Assembly: GCA_038025085.1 (NCBI GenBank)
Contig: CM076151.1
Coordinates: 5,693,001 to 5,757,000 of the forward strand
Reading direction: 5' to 3'
Length of the DNA stretch: 64,000 bases
Origin: Tetragonia tetragonoides
Taxonomy: Eukaryota; Streptophyta; Magnoliopsida; Caryophyllales; Aizoaceae
Numbering within the stretch: the stretch's first letter is position 1; each line of letters starts with the position of its first letter. Made by a program: the position numbers and the translations under genes. Positions 21,710 to 34,200 of this stretch are shown piece by piece. The notes beneath the pieces are model-generated. The model did no database searches and was not told the origin of the DNA. It saw nothing but the letters and a program-made list of their open reading frames with translations.

Positions 21710-23290
21710 TTTGTTGGTGTTGAAGTTGGTGGTGGTGGGTTATGGAGAGAGAGAGTGGGGTTTATAGAGGGAAGAAGGAGATGGGCTGGAGACAGCTGCC
21801 CATTTTAAGTGGGCACTTTGGCTTTTTTGATTTTTTTTGATTTTTTTTTTGGTAGTGAAATTTTATTTTGTGCAAATTTGTTCACGAAAAAATGGGGTTA
21901 CTGTTTCAAAATAAAAAGCTCAATTATTACGAGTAGTAACTCTTATGTCATGTTTTCTTTAACGAAATAGTACTGGACGATGAGAAACGGAACGAAATGG
22001 ATTGGAAATGAGCGGAACGGTGCGGATAATTAAAAAAATATGAGACAAAATAAAGTGAAAAATGCGAAACAAAATGGCGCGGAGTGGAATGAAGCATGAA
22101 AACGACGAAAAAAAACAATGTCTTATTTTACTAAAAAGTAATCATTATCTTACTAGAATTATGGTAAGATTATCTTATGAAAAAAATCCTGAAGTTGTTT
22201 TGGGGTATGGGGGGAGAAAATGGTAAAAAATAAAAGCAAAAAATGGGGGGAATCTGATCTTTAGCTTTAAAATGGGGGAATTGGAATTCAAATGAGTTGG
22301 GGCCTTGGGGTTGGGATGAGTGTGACACTCTTGTTTGCCATTTGTCCTTTATTCCTAGGGAAGCTGTCCCATTGTGTGATCTTCGTAGCTCACCAGCTCA
22401 GTATACCACTTGTCGCTACTTGTAAAACAATTTCTATCCACCCATTTTTATTATAAAGTGCTTTTATTTTTATTTCTTGTCGAAATTATTAGATCATGAG
22501 TACTAGTAGTACTGAGAAAGTTCATTAAGTTGTATGTTTATAAAGAAAATTAGTGATTTTTGACAAAAATGCTAGTGCTGTTCTTGATGTTAACATGCCA
22601 TTTGTATAATGGGGAAAGACTATTCTTTTTCAGAATAATAATTGTTAATCATTTAAATTTGAAATGACGAAATTTTATTTATAGCAAAGTTGTTTAAAAT
22701 TGATATGGATGGACGCGGGCTAAATTTGGCAAGACTTTCTTGTCTACGGACGGACAGTTTGAGACGACAAGTGAACTTGGACCAAATTGACAGGCGAAAC
22801 GGAAGAATTTTGTGATGATTCATCAATCTTTTCTTTTAGGTAATCTGATGTTCTTATGTATTATGAATATAATTCATTCAACTCTAATTCGTTACCTGAC
22901 AGTCGGAAAAGTTTAGATGTACAATCACTTTACAATAAGATATTTCGATGTTTTCCTGCAACATGTCATTCTTACATGACTATTTAGCAGGACATTATAT
23001 ATACAATCAGCTGCAATGTCAATATGTAGCTCTAACAATTAATGTAACCAACCATTTAACACAAATTGTTAAAACAAGTCCTTTCAATATACTGATCACA
23101 ATTCACAAAATCAAACCTCTCCCAGTCTCTCCTTCGTAATGAAGAAATGACAACTTATTTTGACATAGAATGGAAAGAGGAGTGACTAGTATGGCCAAAC
23201 CGTATTTTGTACCAAGAGGGACAATAAATGCTCTAAAACAAAGTTAGGTGCTGCTTACTTCATTGCCATGCAAATTTTATTTTATTTTTG

Positions 23291-23315
23291 TTTATTATTA
23301 TTATTATTATTATTA
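23291..23315. repeat. (TTA)n microsatellite
   Basis: Eight uninterrupted trinucleotide units in AT-rich spacer DNA. Confidence 0.9.
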
Positions 23316-24660
23316 ATTTTGTCCTTTTTTACATTTGAATATCCACCGTCAACCACACACATAAGCTTGTAGGCTTCTCAAAAAATAATTTAAAACTGCT
23401 TCTTGTCTAAGGCAATATTCAAGCCCTTGACTTTGGTTAAACATGGATGAGTTATTATCATTCAAACACATGCCCTTAGTTCAGTTTTGTCTTTTTAAAG
23501 GGTTTTTGCATGTGATGAGCTTGAATATTACTACAAATTAATCCCTTCAATCAAGGGATCAACTACCTTTCGTCCGCTTAACCTAGAGAGGGAAAGGATG
23601 GAGAAATAAAAAGTACTCACAATTTCTATAATTAAGATAAAAAAAGTTCTTTTTGGTCTGTTCTATAAAATGGTTTGGGTTGAAAGTAATGTTAGTTTGA
23701 AGTTTGGGATTTTGTAGCCATCCCAATCTCATTCGGTTGATCACATGGGCAAAGTTTCTTATTTAATTCTTAAAGCATTCAAATTGACATCTTTTTGGGT
23801 TGACACCATTTCAATTTTTTAAAAGTGCTTTCACCTAACTGCTAATTATTAAAGTGCTACTAATATATTAATATATTCACGGTTTTATAGCCTTCAAACT
23901 TCAACTTTTGGAACTATAATCCTATGATCAATCAATGTACACAAGATTTAGTTCTCTACTTTCTCTTTGATCTTCTCTATTTCTGGTTTTGAGCAGAAAT
24001 TATGATCTGCTTCAGTTTGGCTTTGAGTACATATGATCGTGAAATTTGTATCATTCATAGCGAGAGCAACCGTATGGAGAGATAGTGGATTGGTCGAATT
24101 TTGCGGTGTTCAAGTTCGAAAATGAATATTGTTTCCGAAAGTTCAAACATTACATAATGAAAAGTGTCTCGATTGTCATTTACTTGCACTCTCTTTTTAA
24201 CGAGTAAAAAAAAATTCGAAATAAAATACTCAATTATTGAGTTTGAATGAGCTCTTGTAATTTGAAATTGATGAGCTCGACTGAAATTAACTATCATATT
24301 TTAACTTGACTTGACTATGTATATATACGAAATTAACTATCAAGCTTGACTATATATTATTATGATGCTTATATTCATAAGAGAAATGCTATGTGCAGCT
24401 TCACCTGAGGTTGCAATTTGCACCTCTAATTAAAACAGAATAAGTAAAAATTTGTGAGGGAAAATGATTTTCTTTTACAAGTTCTTGGTTATTCTATTTT
24501 AATTGGGGGTACAAATTGCAGCCTCAAAATGAGGAAGGTGAAGCGGCACATAGCATTCCTCTAAGCAGCATAACAATATAGTCAAGCTTAAAGGATTATT
24601 ATCAAATTTTGAGTCAATCATGCATGCCTTTAGTACGTTACCATTTATTTAGGGGAAGCT

Positions 24661-24694
24661 GGGCACTGGGCACTGGGCACTGGGCACTGGGCAC
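24661..24694 (+). repeat. GGGCACT heptanucleotide tandem repeat
   Basis: Four complete copies of the 7-bp unit plus a partial fifth occur without interruption. This is GC-rich DNA in an otherwise AT-rich spacer. Confidence 0.92.
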
Positions 24695-24743
24695 ATACAT
24701 TACATTTATTACATTTTTAATTTACATCTATGGAAGGCACTAG

Positions 24744-24950
24744 ATGAGAATAATCGATCTTAGCTTTAGGAGACAGTACGCTTTTGTTGGTCCACCTCAA
24801 AAGGACGATGAAGAACCAACAATACCAGGCAAGAAATGGAAGTTGTATTTACCTACTGTGCTAGATAGGCTGCCAGCTTTACAGGAGTATTTCACAAAGT
24901 TGATTGTTATGACTTGTAAATATACGGAATACTCAAGCAGTATATATTAA
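24744..24950 (+). pseudogene. Possible gene fragment of unknown identity
   Basis: A 68-codon frame contains a segment of balanced, protein-like composition (FVGPPQKDDEEPTIPGKKWK, then LPTVLDRLPALQEYFTKL) unlike the surrounding AT-rich noise. I could not assign it to a family. No splice context or partner exon was found nearby, so it could be a stranded exon, a transduplicated fragment or chance. Confidence 0.25.
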
Positions 24951-25009
24951 AGTTTGAACATGTTTTGTGGCTTTCGTGTAATATCAATTCACACTAAAAT
25001 GGATCACTA

Positions 25010-25080
25010 AATAGAGTTGTCGGAGATAAGCAAAAAATAGAATTGTCGGAGACAAGCAAAAAATAGAGTTGTCGGAGAGC
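25010..25080 (+). repeat. About 25-bp tandem repeat, three units
   Basis: The phrase atagagttgtcggaga plus aagcaaaaa occurs three times in succession with one or two differences per copy. The third copy runs straight into a SINE-like sequence. Confidence 0.85.
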
Positions 25081-25192
25081 TTGGGGGTGGGTAGAGTAAT
25101 GACGTATTTCCCACTTTTTTCCAACAATGACCTAGGTTCAAGTCTCGTTTCAACAAAGTTGGAGGTTACTTTGTTGTTCAAAAAAAAATATT
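25076..25192 (+). mobile_element. Short SINE-like element
   Basis: A tRNA-like head (gcttgggggtgggtagagta) is followed about 35 nt later by the B-box-like ctaggttcaagtctcg. A short tail ends in ttgttgttc plus poly(A) at 25180-25188. No target duplication was identified. Confidence 0.5.
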
Positions 25193-25333
25193 ATTATAAT
25201 TGTAGGGTAACCGTGACCCTTTTTTATTTAAAAATATCCAACCTCTTACCAAAAGTTAAAGTAACGTGTTTACTCATCTCTAAGGCCGATAATTATCCCT
25301 TTCTTCGACTGGAGTATAACTTGATAAAACTAA

Positions 25334-25600
25334 GGGGCCGTTTGGTTGGGGTTAATGATTAAGAGGGTAATAGAATGAATTTTTAGGCTAAAATAGTAAG
25401 GTGAAGTGGTGAGAGGGTAATGATTAAGGCGGTTATGAAGAAGATGAAATAAAATGGGGGAATATCACTACCTTAGGGGGAGGTGGGTTTGAATCGAGGG
25501 TAATCATTACCCTCATTCTCACAAAATCTAACCCCACTACCTTACATATCTCCCATTCTAGCCTATAAATTTATTCCATCATCCCCAACCCAACGCCCCC
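25334..25600. mobile_element. Tourist-like (PIF/Harbinger) MITE with TAA target duplication
   Basis: The 267-bp element has imperfect terminal inverted repeats: left ggggccgtttggttggggtt, right (reverse complement) gggggcgttgggttggggat. It is flanked by TAA at 25331-25333 and 25601-25603. Three-bp TAA/TTA duplications with GGSC-type ends are characteristic of PIF/Harbinger MITEs. The interior (aggctaaaatag versus ctagcctataa) is also partly self-complementary, and no coding capacity is present. Confidence 0.85.
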
Positions 25601-26007
25601 TAATAATCGGAAGAGTACCTGAACCTAATAGTGGACACACACAAAGTTTTACTTCTTACACCCCTTCACCACTTGTGATGCCAGATAAGGTCAAGAAAAA
25701 TTCGAAGCCGTGAAGAACTGAAGATGCATGGGCGCCCATCAACCATGATGCCTTGGTGGGCATGAGTTGATACTTGATAGGAGTAGTTGATACTATACCT
25801 TAGCATGCTTTATAATTTACGAATGAAACAATGCTCTGCTGATCTAGCTCGCTCAAGTGATTGTTGTTTTTCCTTTCTTCAACCAGTATGTGCTTTAGTA
25901 TTGATATGATTGCACCCTTTCGATTCATATCAACAAAGTAATTACTTTTTTAGTTAATATAATAATCAATTGTAGTATATATGTTCAATAACCCAATTTA
26001 GTTAATC

Positions 26008-26780
26008 TTTTTTTAGGAAAAATAGAAATTTCATTAATAATAAGTTATACGACATCTACAAATATATCAAATTCAATTATAAACGGATCTAAAACATTAG
26101 AATTCATTTTAATAGAAAAGCTATGAAGCACTTGAGATTTGATTATTTTGTACGACTTTCTTTTTATCAATGTTTTTCATATATTATAATATCACAACCT
26201 CTTTGCAGAAGACCCTGTCATTATCTTGATTAATGCACAACTACGACATTAGTATAATCTGTCTCTTGAATAATAAGATCCGCAGTATCACTGTAAGAAC
26301 AAATAAACCGAAGTTGCAACCCATCAACTTCACATCCTACATGCCTTCAATTTGAACTAATTAGGCATAGGCTAAGATGTCCTATATATATAGCCAAAAA
26401 GGAAACCCTCTAATTATAGAACACCCCACCGAACTTCATAAACCGAAAACTACCCAAATCCCTCCAAAAGATGAAGAGATAATCATCGGAAAAGGGAGTC
26501 AAATAAACCTCACAAAAAGGAGTCAGATTAACCTCACAATTTGTGTGATCGAAATCTCACCTAAATGAGCGACTAGAACATCACAGTGGAGCAAAATTCA
26601 TTGGCATACTCAATCAAAAAGCCAAATAACAACGGAAATAATAAAAATTCAAGTAGAAAGAGCGGCTTGCCGTTGGTAGATGGCCAACGACAACCCTGAT
26701 CTCATGCCAAACAGAGTCTCAAAAGGTTGAGAGAAAAGATCGAAGGTAGATTTTTTTTAGAGAGAAAAGAGAGGCAACTA
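26008..26780 (-). mobile_element. Degenerate non-autonomous retroelement, same family as 1542-2125
   Basis: On the minus strand the element ends in poly(A) (T run near 26008-26014), preceded by a 3' end that shares gaagaccctgtcat and aataagatccgc with the copy at 1542-2125. Its 5' part is rich in agagagaaaa. No intact ORF remains. Edges are approximate, and no target duplication was found. Confidence 0.5.
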
Positions 26781-27295
26781 TAACTTAATTACTCTTTGCA
26801 TAACTAATAAATAGAGTAAGATATAAAAAACTAGTTTGGTCAAATCAACAAATGCCGAAACTCGAGGGTTATCAGTCTTATCATGATTTAATTTTTCACT
26901 CAAGACGAAAGATAGTATACCAATTAATGTTTAGTTACGTTTCATGTATATTGTTTGCTCACGACATTTCATGTATGTTTGTATGCTTGAATATGTGTGG
27001 GTGTGCGTGTTTGCTATTTTTAACGTTTTTTTAAGTAATATTTGTGCTAAAACACATGGGAATGATTTAAAATTTGTCGCATCTAGAAGTTGTGTCATAT
27101 TTTCAACTTTCTTCTTCTAAATTGACATCACATATGTTAGGATTAGATCCAAAAAAATTCCAACTTCATTTATATATTACCACAATTGAATTAATTAATG
27201 ACTTATATTAGCCTAATCATAATCATCGACTACAATATTTACATTATACTAATAGTTAATCCTACATTACAATAGTTGACAACCAAACAACGTAC

Positions 27296-27500
27296 GCTGA
27301 GTTGGTTGTGGGGTTGGATTTCATGGCAAAGGTCATGGTTCAATTCTCACTAATCCTCACTTTCTGAGCCTGTCTACAAGATTTATCTTGTTGGTTTGCA
27401 TGGTGTATGTGGTTTGCAGGCTATTGCTTACACTCGGGATTTATCAAGTGCACACTCAAAGAGTAGTGGCTGCGATTCCTCGCATCAAAAAAAAAAAACA
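27296..27500 (+). mobile_element. SINE with poly(A) tail
   Basis: A tRNA-like head (gctgagttggttgtggggtt) and a B-box-like ggtcatggttcaattctc lie about 35 nt apart. They are followed by a GT-rich body and a 3' end cctcgcatc plus about 12 A residues at 27486-27499. The layout matches tRNA-derived plant SINEs. The flanking direct repeat is weak. Confidence 0.65.
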
Positions 27501-28293
27501 GTTAGCCAACTCACCCTAAAACAGGATCATTGTTTAGAAATGTAGGGCTACTTATTATGTTCATTGTCATTTTAATAGATCTTATACTCTTATGCAAGTT
27601 TTAGAATGTGGTTGATTGTAAAGAAAAAATAGTTTTAGAATTTAGTTGGAAGACATGCGAGAATTGTTCGTTGATGGCAAGCTGAGATATTTATAACTTT
27701 TTTGGATATGTATAATTTTTTAGCCATGTAATAAAATTTCCGTCCGACTTTTTATCAAAAAAGAAAAGTTGTTGTGAACCATTTGGAAATTTTTTACTTC
27801 AAAAACTAAAATAAAATTCTAAAGCAAAAAATAAAAAAAAACTTAAACGAAAAAAAGAGAGTCACTTACAGTTACAGAGTATACAGTCTGCAAAAATCAA
27901 AATCCTTCTCTCTGTCTTAAATCGGTGACAACAGAAAGACAGCCGTCGCCGACGCTCATTTTCGCTCGCCAGAAAATTCAATCACACACACCCACACTCT
28001 CTCTCCTCCCAAACCCTCAAACTCTCAAATCCCTAAATTTCATCTTCAATCGCTCTTTCTTTCAATTTCCAAATTCGAGCGATTGCAAAATCGCAATTGA
28101 GATTTGAGATTGCTTTGCGAAACTCCACCAAATCACTCGCAATTGGATCTAGATTTTGCCCTAAACCCCCATCCCCACACACTCTTTCTCTTCATCAATG
28201 TTTATCGATTTCTCTATTCATTTTCGGCGGCTTTGATATTGTGTCGAATTCGATGCTTTAATCGGCTTGGTTTTGTGGTGAGGGTGGGAAAAA

Positions 28294-31200
28294 ATGGCGG
28301 CACAAAACCAAGGGGGTATGTTCGATGCGTATTTTAGAAGAGCAGATTTGGATGGAGATGGTAGAATTAGTGGCCAAGAAGCTGTTAATTTCTTTCAGGG
28401 ATCGAATTTGTCCAAGCAAGTCCTTGCACAGGTTGGTGTTTTCTCTCTCCTAGTTATTATATGGTTTTAGGAGCAGCTTAAGTTTGATGATTATCATGAT
28501 CTCAATTATTGCTTGTTGTGAAGCTGTTGTGCGTTTGGTTTTATATTGATCCGGTTCTGAATTGGTCGAGTAATGAAATGTGATTAGATCAGTGGAAATG
28601 TTGGATTAGTTAGATGAGTGTGATGATAAAATTTAGACATATGATATGTTAGAGGAATGGAAACATTGTTCACAAATAGGAAATAGATCACTGAGTGTTG
28701 TAGTCTTGTTGAACATTTACTTGGAGGTCTTGAAGCATTCATTATTCTCTTATGGGTTGGTGGACGGATGGGTGGATATTGACGAATTTAATAGAGTAAT
28801 TAAGCTATTGAACTCGCAATACGCGCGTTATTTGCATCTGCACTGAGAAAGGTGAAAAAGGCGTGGGGAGGAAGGAAGTCTTAATGTATTTCAATTGGCA
28901 GCATTAGGAATAACATTCTGTGTGAGAGGGTTGGCTTTTACAGGAGATGAATTGTTGGAGGCACTCCCAACATGGTTTGGTTTAAATGTAAGTGGATGTG
29001 AAGGAATGGAAATACTCGAATTTTAAATTTAAATGAGGGGGGGGGGGACAGGTTGTAGCTTCAAGAGACATATAACAATGTCTCACATAGTGTTACGTAC
29101 TAAATATTCATTATCATTGATAACATTCCGAATGTACATGACATGAAGTAGTTTGCCAACATTGCTCTAACATCACCTCCATAGAACATGGTAGCAATAA
29201 AGTTCCATATAGTTAATTAGGGAGAGAAGGCTTATAGCATGTTTGGTGTAGCTCCCACCAACTTCAACTTCTCAACCTACATTTCTCCTTGCTCATTCTC
29301 CTTTCATCCACTCCCGCCTCCACAGCTCCACCTCCATCTCCACTTCCAACTTCTAAATAATTGAAATAAAGGTAGAAGTAGAAGTTTTAAATTGTAGCTT
29401 CTACTTCTAGTCCTTATTGTAGCTTTATTTCAACTTTGAGGTGGAGGCGGGAGTGTATGAAGAGGGGATGGGCAAAGAGCAAATGTCAGAGGAGAAGTAA
29501 AAGTTGGAAGGAGCTAGGCCAACTGGGTTATTAGTATTGTATGAAAGATTCGTTTTGTGTGAGGAGCAGGGTTTGGCTGCAGTTGTTGCTATACTTATAC
29601 TTGCTGGCACCACCGCATTTAGTTAAGTTGCTTCATATTTTCCGTGCTTCTCATCTTTTGCTGTCTTAAAAATTGTGGACACATGTCAGAAAAGAGAGAA
29701 ATGTGTCGCCTGCTGCTTCCGTAATCCTCTCAGAAGAGGGAAAATGGAGTGATGTACATCTTATTTTCTACAGAACACTTAATATTCAGGAGGGGAAGCA
29801 TGATGGCTATGGTAGCTCTAAGCTTGTATTAAATTTACGACCCCGTAATAGTGCTGTAGATGTATATTAGCTCTTCAATATTGTTGTTTCCCATGTTATA
29901 ATAACATGAATAACAAAATTTTGTCCATGTTTCTCGGCAGCAACCTGAAAGAGGGTTTAGTTTTTATTTATTATTATTTTTCGGTGCTTAGAAAAGAGGA
30001 TTTACTATGAGGAGGTTGGAGAGGATTTAGTCCAAGGAAATTGGACATTCTCAAAACCAAACAAGCTAAATAATGGAAAACTATACAACATTTTGAACAA
30101 CTGCGCTTTCCAATTTAACTGCAGTGGTGACCCCAAATGTTGCAAACATGTGTAACTGAAAGTAGTATACCAAATCAATTTTAACTTTTTTCAGTTACAC
30201 ATCAAACACGGATAACATATCTATACCTGGATGCCAGAGTCTTGTTGCTTTATGTTGGATTATTGTTGGTACCTAGTAAGTGGAACGTATTGCTCTAGCG
30301 TGAAATCAATCTTATTTATCGGGACTAGCAGGCCGAGAGAGGCCGCCTCATCATATTGGCAGAGGCTAAGTTTTGTCCACTCACAGGGAATTTTACACCA
30401 TTGTTTATGAAGGCAAATGAGAAGTGACCCTAGAGAGGAGGTGATTTTCTCCTTATATTTCAAAATAAAAAAGAAAAATGGTAGGTGGAATAACTAGCTT
30501 TGGTTATTTCCCGGGCTTGCTATCAAGATTGTTGGGTGGTCGCTAAAGATGATCTTGGAGATATGGAGGAGTTTCATGAACAAGGGGTTGTTGGAAAGAT
30601 TATTGATTCAAACTTTATTATTTTGGTTCTGCAAAAGGATCAGTCAATTAAGGTTAGGGAGTAGGGACTCTTGTTCTATTAGCAGTGGCCATACTGACAC
30701 TGACCAATGTGTACAAGATAACATGAAGATCCTTTCTTAGTTCTTCCAATTATGATTTCCCTATCATAGAGTGCTTTTGTGGAGGGTCGATAGATTCTAG
30801 ATGTGTGCACTTGTGGCAAATGAGATGGTGGAAGAGGCATGATGCAAGCGCCAATAGGATGTGGTGTTTAAACTAGACTTTGAGAAGGTGTATGACAGGG
30901 CGAGCCAGCTGTTTCTTGATATGTTGTTAGACCAAAGAAGTATCTTGGGAGCAGTGACAATGGTGGATTAGAGGGTGTTTTCCAAATGTGTATGATTCTG
31001 TTCTTGTGAGTGCAGCGCCTAAAGATCGGTTCACCTCGTCTAGGGGGTTGCTGGCAGGGAGATCCCCTCCCCCCTTTTCTGTTCAAATTGGTGGTTGATG
31101 TGCTTAGTGGGTTGTTGGAAAGGGGTGCGGAAGTGGGTATGCTTGACAACTTGAATGTTGATAGAGATAGGGTGCTTGTTTCACATTTGGAGTTTGTGGA

Positions 31201-34200
31201 TGGTTTCTTTTTGGGAAATTCCAACATGTTCTTGTAGTTTTGCAGATCTTTGAATTATTCTTGAATTAGTCTCGTGGAAGGGGGTTAATCTTGATAAGTG
31301 TAGGTTAGCCGACTTTATTGTGGATCAAGGGCTTTTTGGTGGAGTTACTACTTTGGTCAACTGTTAGATATAGAGTTGGCCACTTACGGCGTGCCACTTG
31401 GTGGCAATCCCCGTTCAAAATCTTTTTGGGTTCCGGATGACAAGAAGTTTCTTTTGGCCTTACATGGGTCGATAGAAAAATAATCGGCTTCATTTTTGGG
31501 CAAAAACTTGGGAATGATGACAATGTCAAATCTTGCGAATACATGAAGATAAGCATCAAATTCCATTTCTCTAGTGCAAGCTTTTTGGTGTATTGCTTGG
31601 CTATTGTCTTGGAGCTCTGCAGGTTGTGTTTGTGGAAATTGGTAGAGATTGAGGAGAAGAAGTTACTTTGCTGCAATGCATTTTTTAACGTTCTTGTGGT
31701 GCACTTGGCTAGAGCGGAATGAGAGATCTTTTCTGGGGATAATTCATCACCTGAGCTTGTTTAGGATAAGGTAAAAGCGCGGTAGGATCATTTAGTCGTC
31801 ACTTGATTTTTAGGAAATTGGCTTCCCTCTAGGCTAAGGCGGCGGGGGCCTTTAAGGGTGTCCCGCTGACTATATTACAGTGTCATTGATGTGATGTGTA
31901 GATACTTTGATCTTTGTTATTGAGGATGCCTTATCCTCCAACCTTTTTGTATTCTTTAACAACTGATAAGTAAAATTTTTTTCTTATCAAAAAAAAGAGT
32001 GTCACTCGATTTTTGATGTCCAGAGAATCTGGGCAAATCTATAACTGTAACATTTTGTGAGGCTCCCTTGTTGTTTTACAGTTGTATTAATGTAAATTCT
32101 TTTATCGAAAGGAAAATAGTTTTGTTTTTAAATGGGTTCCACCGTTTGGAAATACTGATTGATCCTTGGCAGTTGAAATATTGACAATTTAGAAGGGACA
32201 ATTAAAATTGATTTTTTGTGTCAATGGCCACATGACACATAGTATGAAACTTTGATGATAAGTGATAAATGCATGTAATCACAGCTCTCTACATGTTCAA
32301 CTCTGTGAGACTATTTGGTGAAAACTTAAGAATTTCTACTATCTGCTGACAAATTCTCCTTGACCTTGTACGCAGATATGGATGTATGCTGACCAAAATC
32401 GAACAAGCTACCTAGGGAGGGCCGAATTCTACAATGCTCTTAAGCTTGTGACTGTTGCACAGAGCAAAAGAGAACTAACGCCTGACCTTGTCAAGGCTGC
32501 TTTGTATGGTCCAGCTTCGGCTAAAATACCAGCACCTCAGATCAATTTTTCTAGTATACCAGTGTCTCAGCCAAAAGCTGCTGGAGCAAAATCATCTGCA
32601 TCTCAGATTGGTACTGTTGCTCCAACATCTCAAAACCCTGGTTTAAGTGGAGCACCTGTATCCCTGACAGCTAACATGAACCAACAGTACAATCAATCTC
32701 CAGTGAGTGGAATGGTCAGACCACCAAATTCCCTCCCTGGCGTAGCTGCACGTCCAGTTCAAGGAGTTGGATTTCAGGGAGGGTCTCCTCAGGGTTCAAC
32801 CTTGCCAAATTCCAGAGGATTAGGTAATGGAGTTGGAAGTGCAGGTGGGGCACCAACAGCAATGTTTTCTGAAAGAGGTGGTAGTACTTTGACAACCCCG
32901 GCTGGTTTACCATCCGGAACACTAGGACAACTGACTTCATTGCCACCTAAGCCACCCACTACATCTGGAATGACTTCACCAGCAACTCCCATCATGCAGC
33001 CTGAACCACGAGTTTCACAAAATGGGTTTGCTTCAGGTTCTCCTTTTGGAGGTAATGCATTCTCTTCAACTCCATCTCAGATAAAAAAAGATGGTTCAGT
33101 GCCTACATCTGCTGGAAGTTTACCAGTGTCATCAGCTCTCGTTCCTGTTTCTGGAGGCACCCAGCCATCCTCTAGATTGAGTTCGCTTGATTCTGCTTCA
33201 AATTCGTTTATTGCACAGCCTGCTGGTGGACAGTTTCAAAATATGCAATCACATCTGAAACAGAATCAACAAGCGCAGGTCCGAAATATCCCTCCATCTG
33301 GCCCACGTGCCGTTTCTCCTCTCCCTTCTGCTGGACCACGGCCCCAAGTGCAGTGGCCCAGAGCAACTCCTAATGATCTGCAGAAATATGCTAAAGTGTT
33401 TATGGAAGTGGACACTGATAAAGACGGTAAAATAACTGGTGAACAGGCGAGGAACCTCTTCCTAAGCTGGAGGTTACCTAGAGGTGGGTGTTTACTTGTG
33501 CCATATAGTGTTCTGCTATTGTGATTAATCATCTGTAATGAAAAAGATCTAGTTCTTGCCCTATAAGTTATTATTTCAATGATCTAATCAAGCATGCATT
33601 TTTGTTAACTCCTGAATGCCTTTCTTCTTTCTGTTTATAAGGTTCAGTTTGGTGAAAAGTGAAAACTAGTAAATAAAAATCAGATCAGGCGAGAAAAAAA
33701 AAATAAAAATCAGATCAGACGAGCAAAAAATAAATAAAAATCAGATCAGTCCTTTACTGCATGTCATAAAAGCTTTGTGACCAGGACCCAATTAACTCCT
33801 TGTAGCAATTACAAATTTGTCCATTTTCCAGTGGTGAAAGAGTCCCAAATCAGTAATTTTCAGTTTTGGATCATATAGTCATATTGGATTAAACCAAACC
33901 ATTTATACAACTGTTGTCTAGTTCTTATTTGTTGTGAAGTGGTAAGTCGGTTAATAATTTTCCAATCAAGGTAATATGGAGGTAAACCTTTCTGCCATCA
34001 TGGGGCTGAGCTTGTGTACATTTGATCCTTTATCTTAGTTTAATTGAGAACCTTGTAAGCATTGGGTTGGCTTAAAGGTAGATAGGATAATGTGGCACTC
34101 AAACGTGTCACTTATCCAATAAAAAAAGGAACATGGTTATGTTGTAGTAACGTTTGTGGAGGAACTGTGTCTTACTTTTACTCATCCGGAGGATGTTTCT

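Larger units (their letters stand above)
21710..28293. other. Gene-poor spacer, about 6.6 kb
   Basis: No complete gene is supported. Recognised contents: a (TTA)n microsatellite at 23291-23315; a GGGCACT tandem array at 24661-24694; a possible gene fragment at 24744-24950; a 25-26 bp tandem repeat at 25010-25080 running into a SINE; a Tourist-like MITE at 25334-25600; a degenerate retroelement at about 26008-26780; and a SINE at about 27296-27500. From about 27890 to 28293 the sequence is the probable 5' UTR of the EH-domain gene. Other parts are AT-rich with nothing recognised. Confidence 0.55.
28432..32375 (+). other. Intron 1 of the EH-domain gene, about 3.9 kb
   Basis: This GT-AG intron separates the first EF-hand of EH domain 1 from the rest. 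It contains a foldback-type inverted repeat at about 29230-29545 and a degenerate sense-orientation LINE at about 30500-31997. The remainder is AT-rich with no coding signal. Confidence 0.7.
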
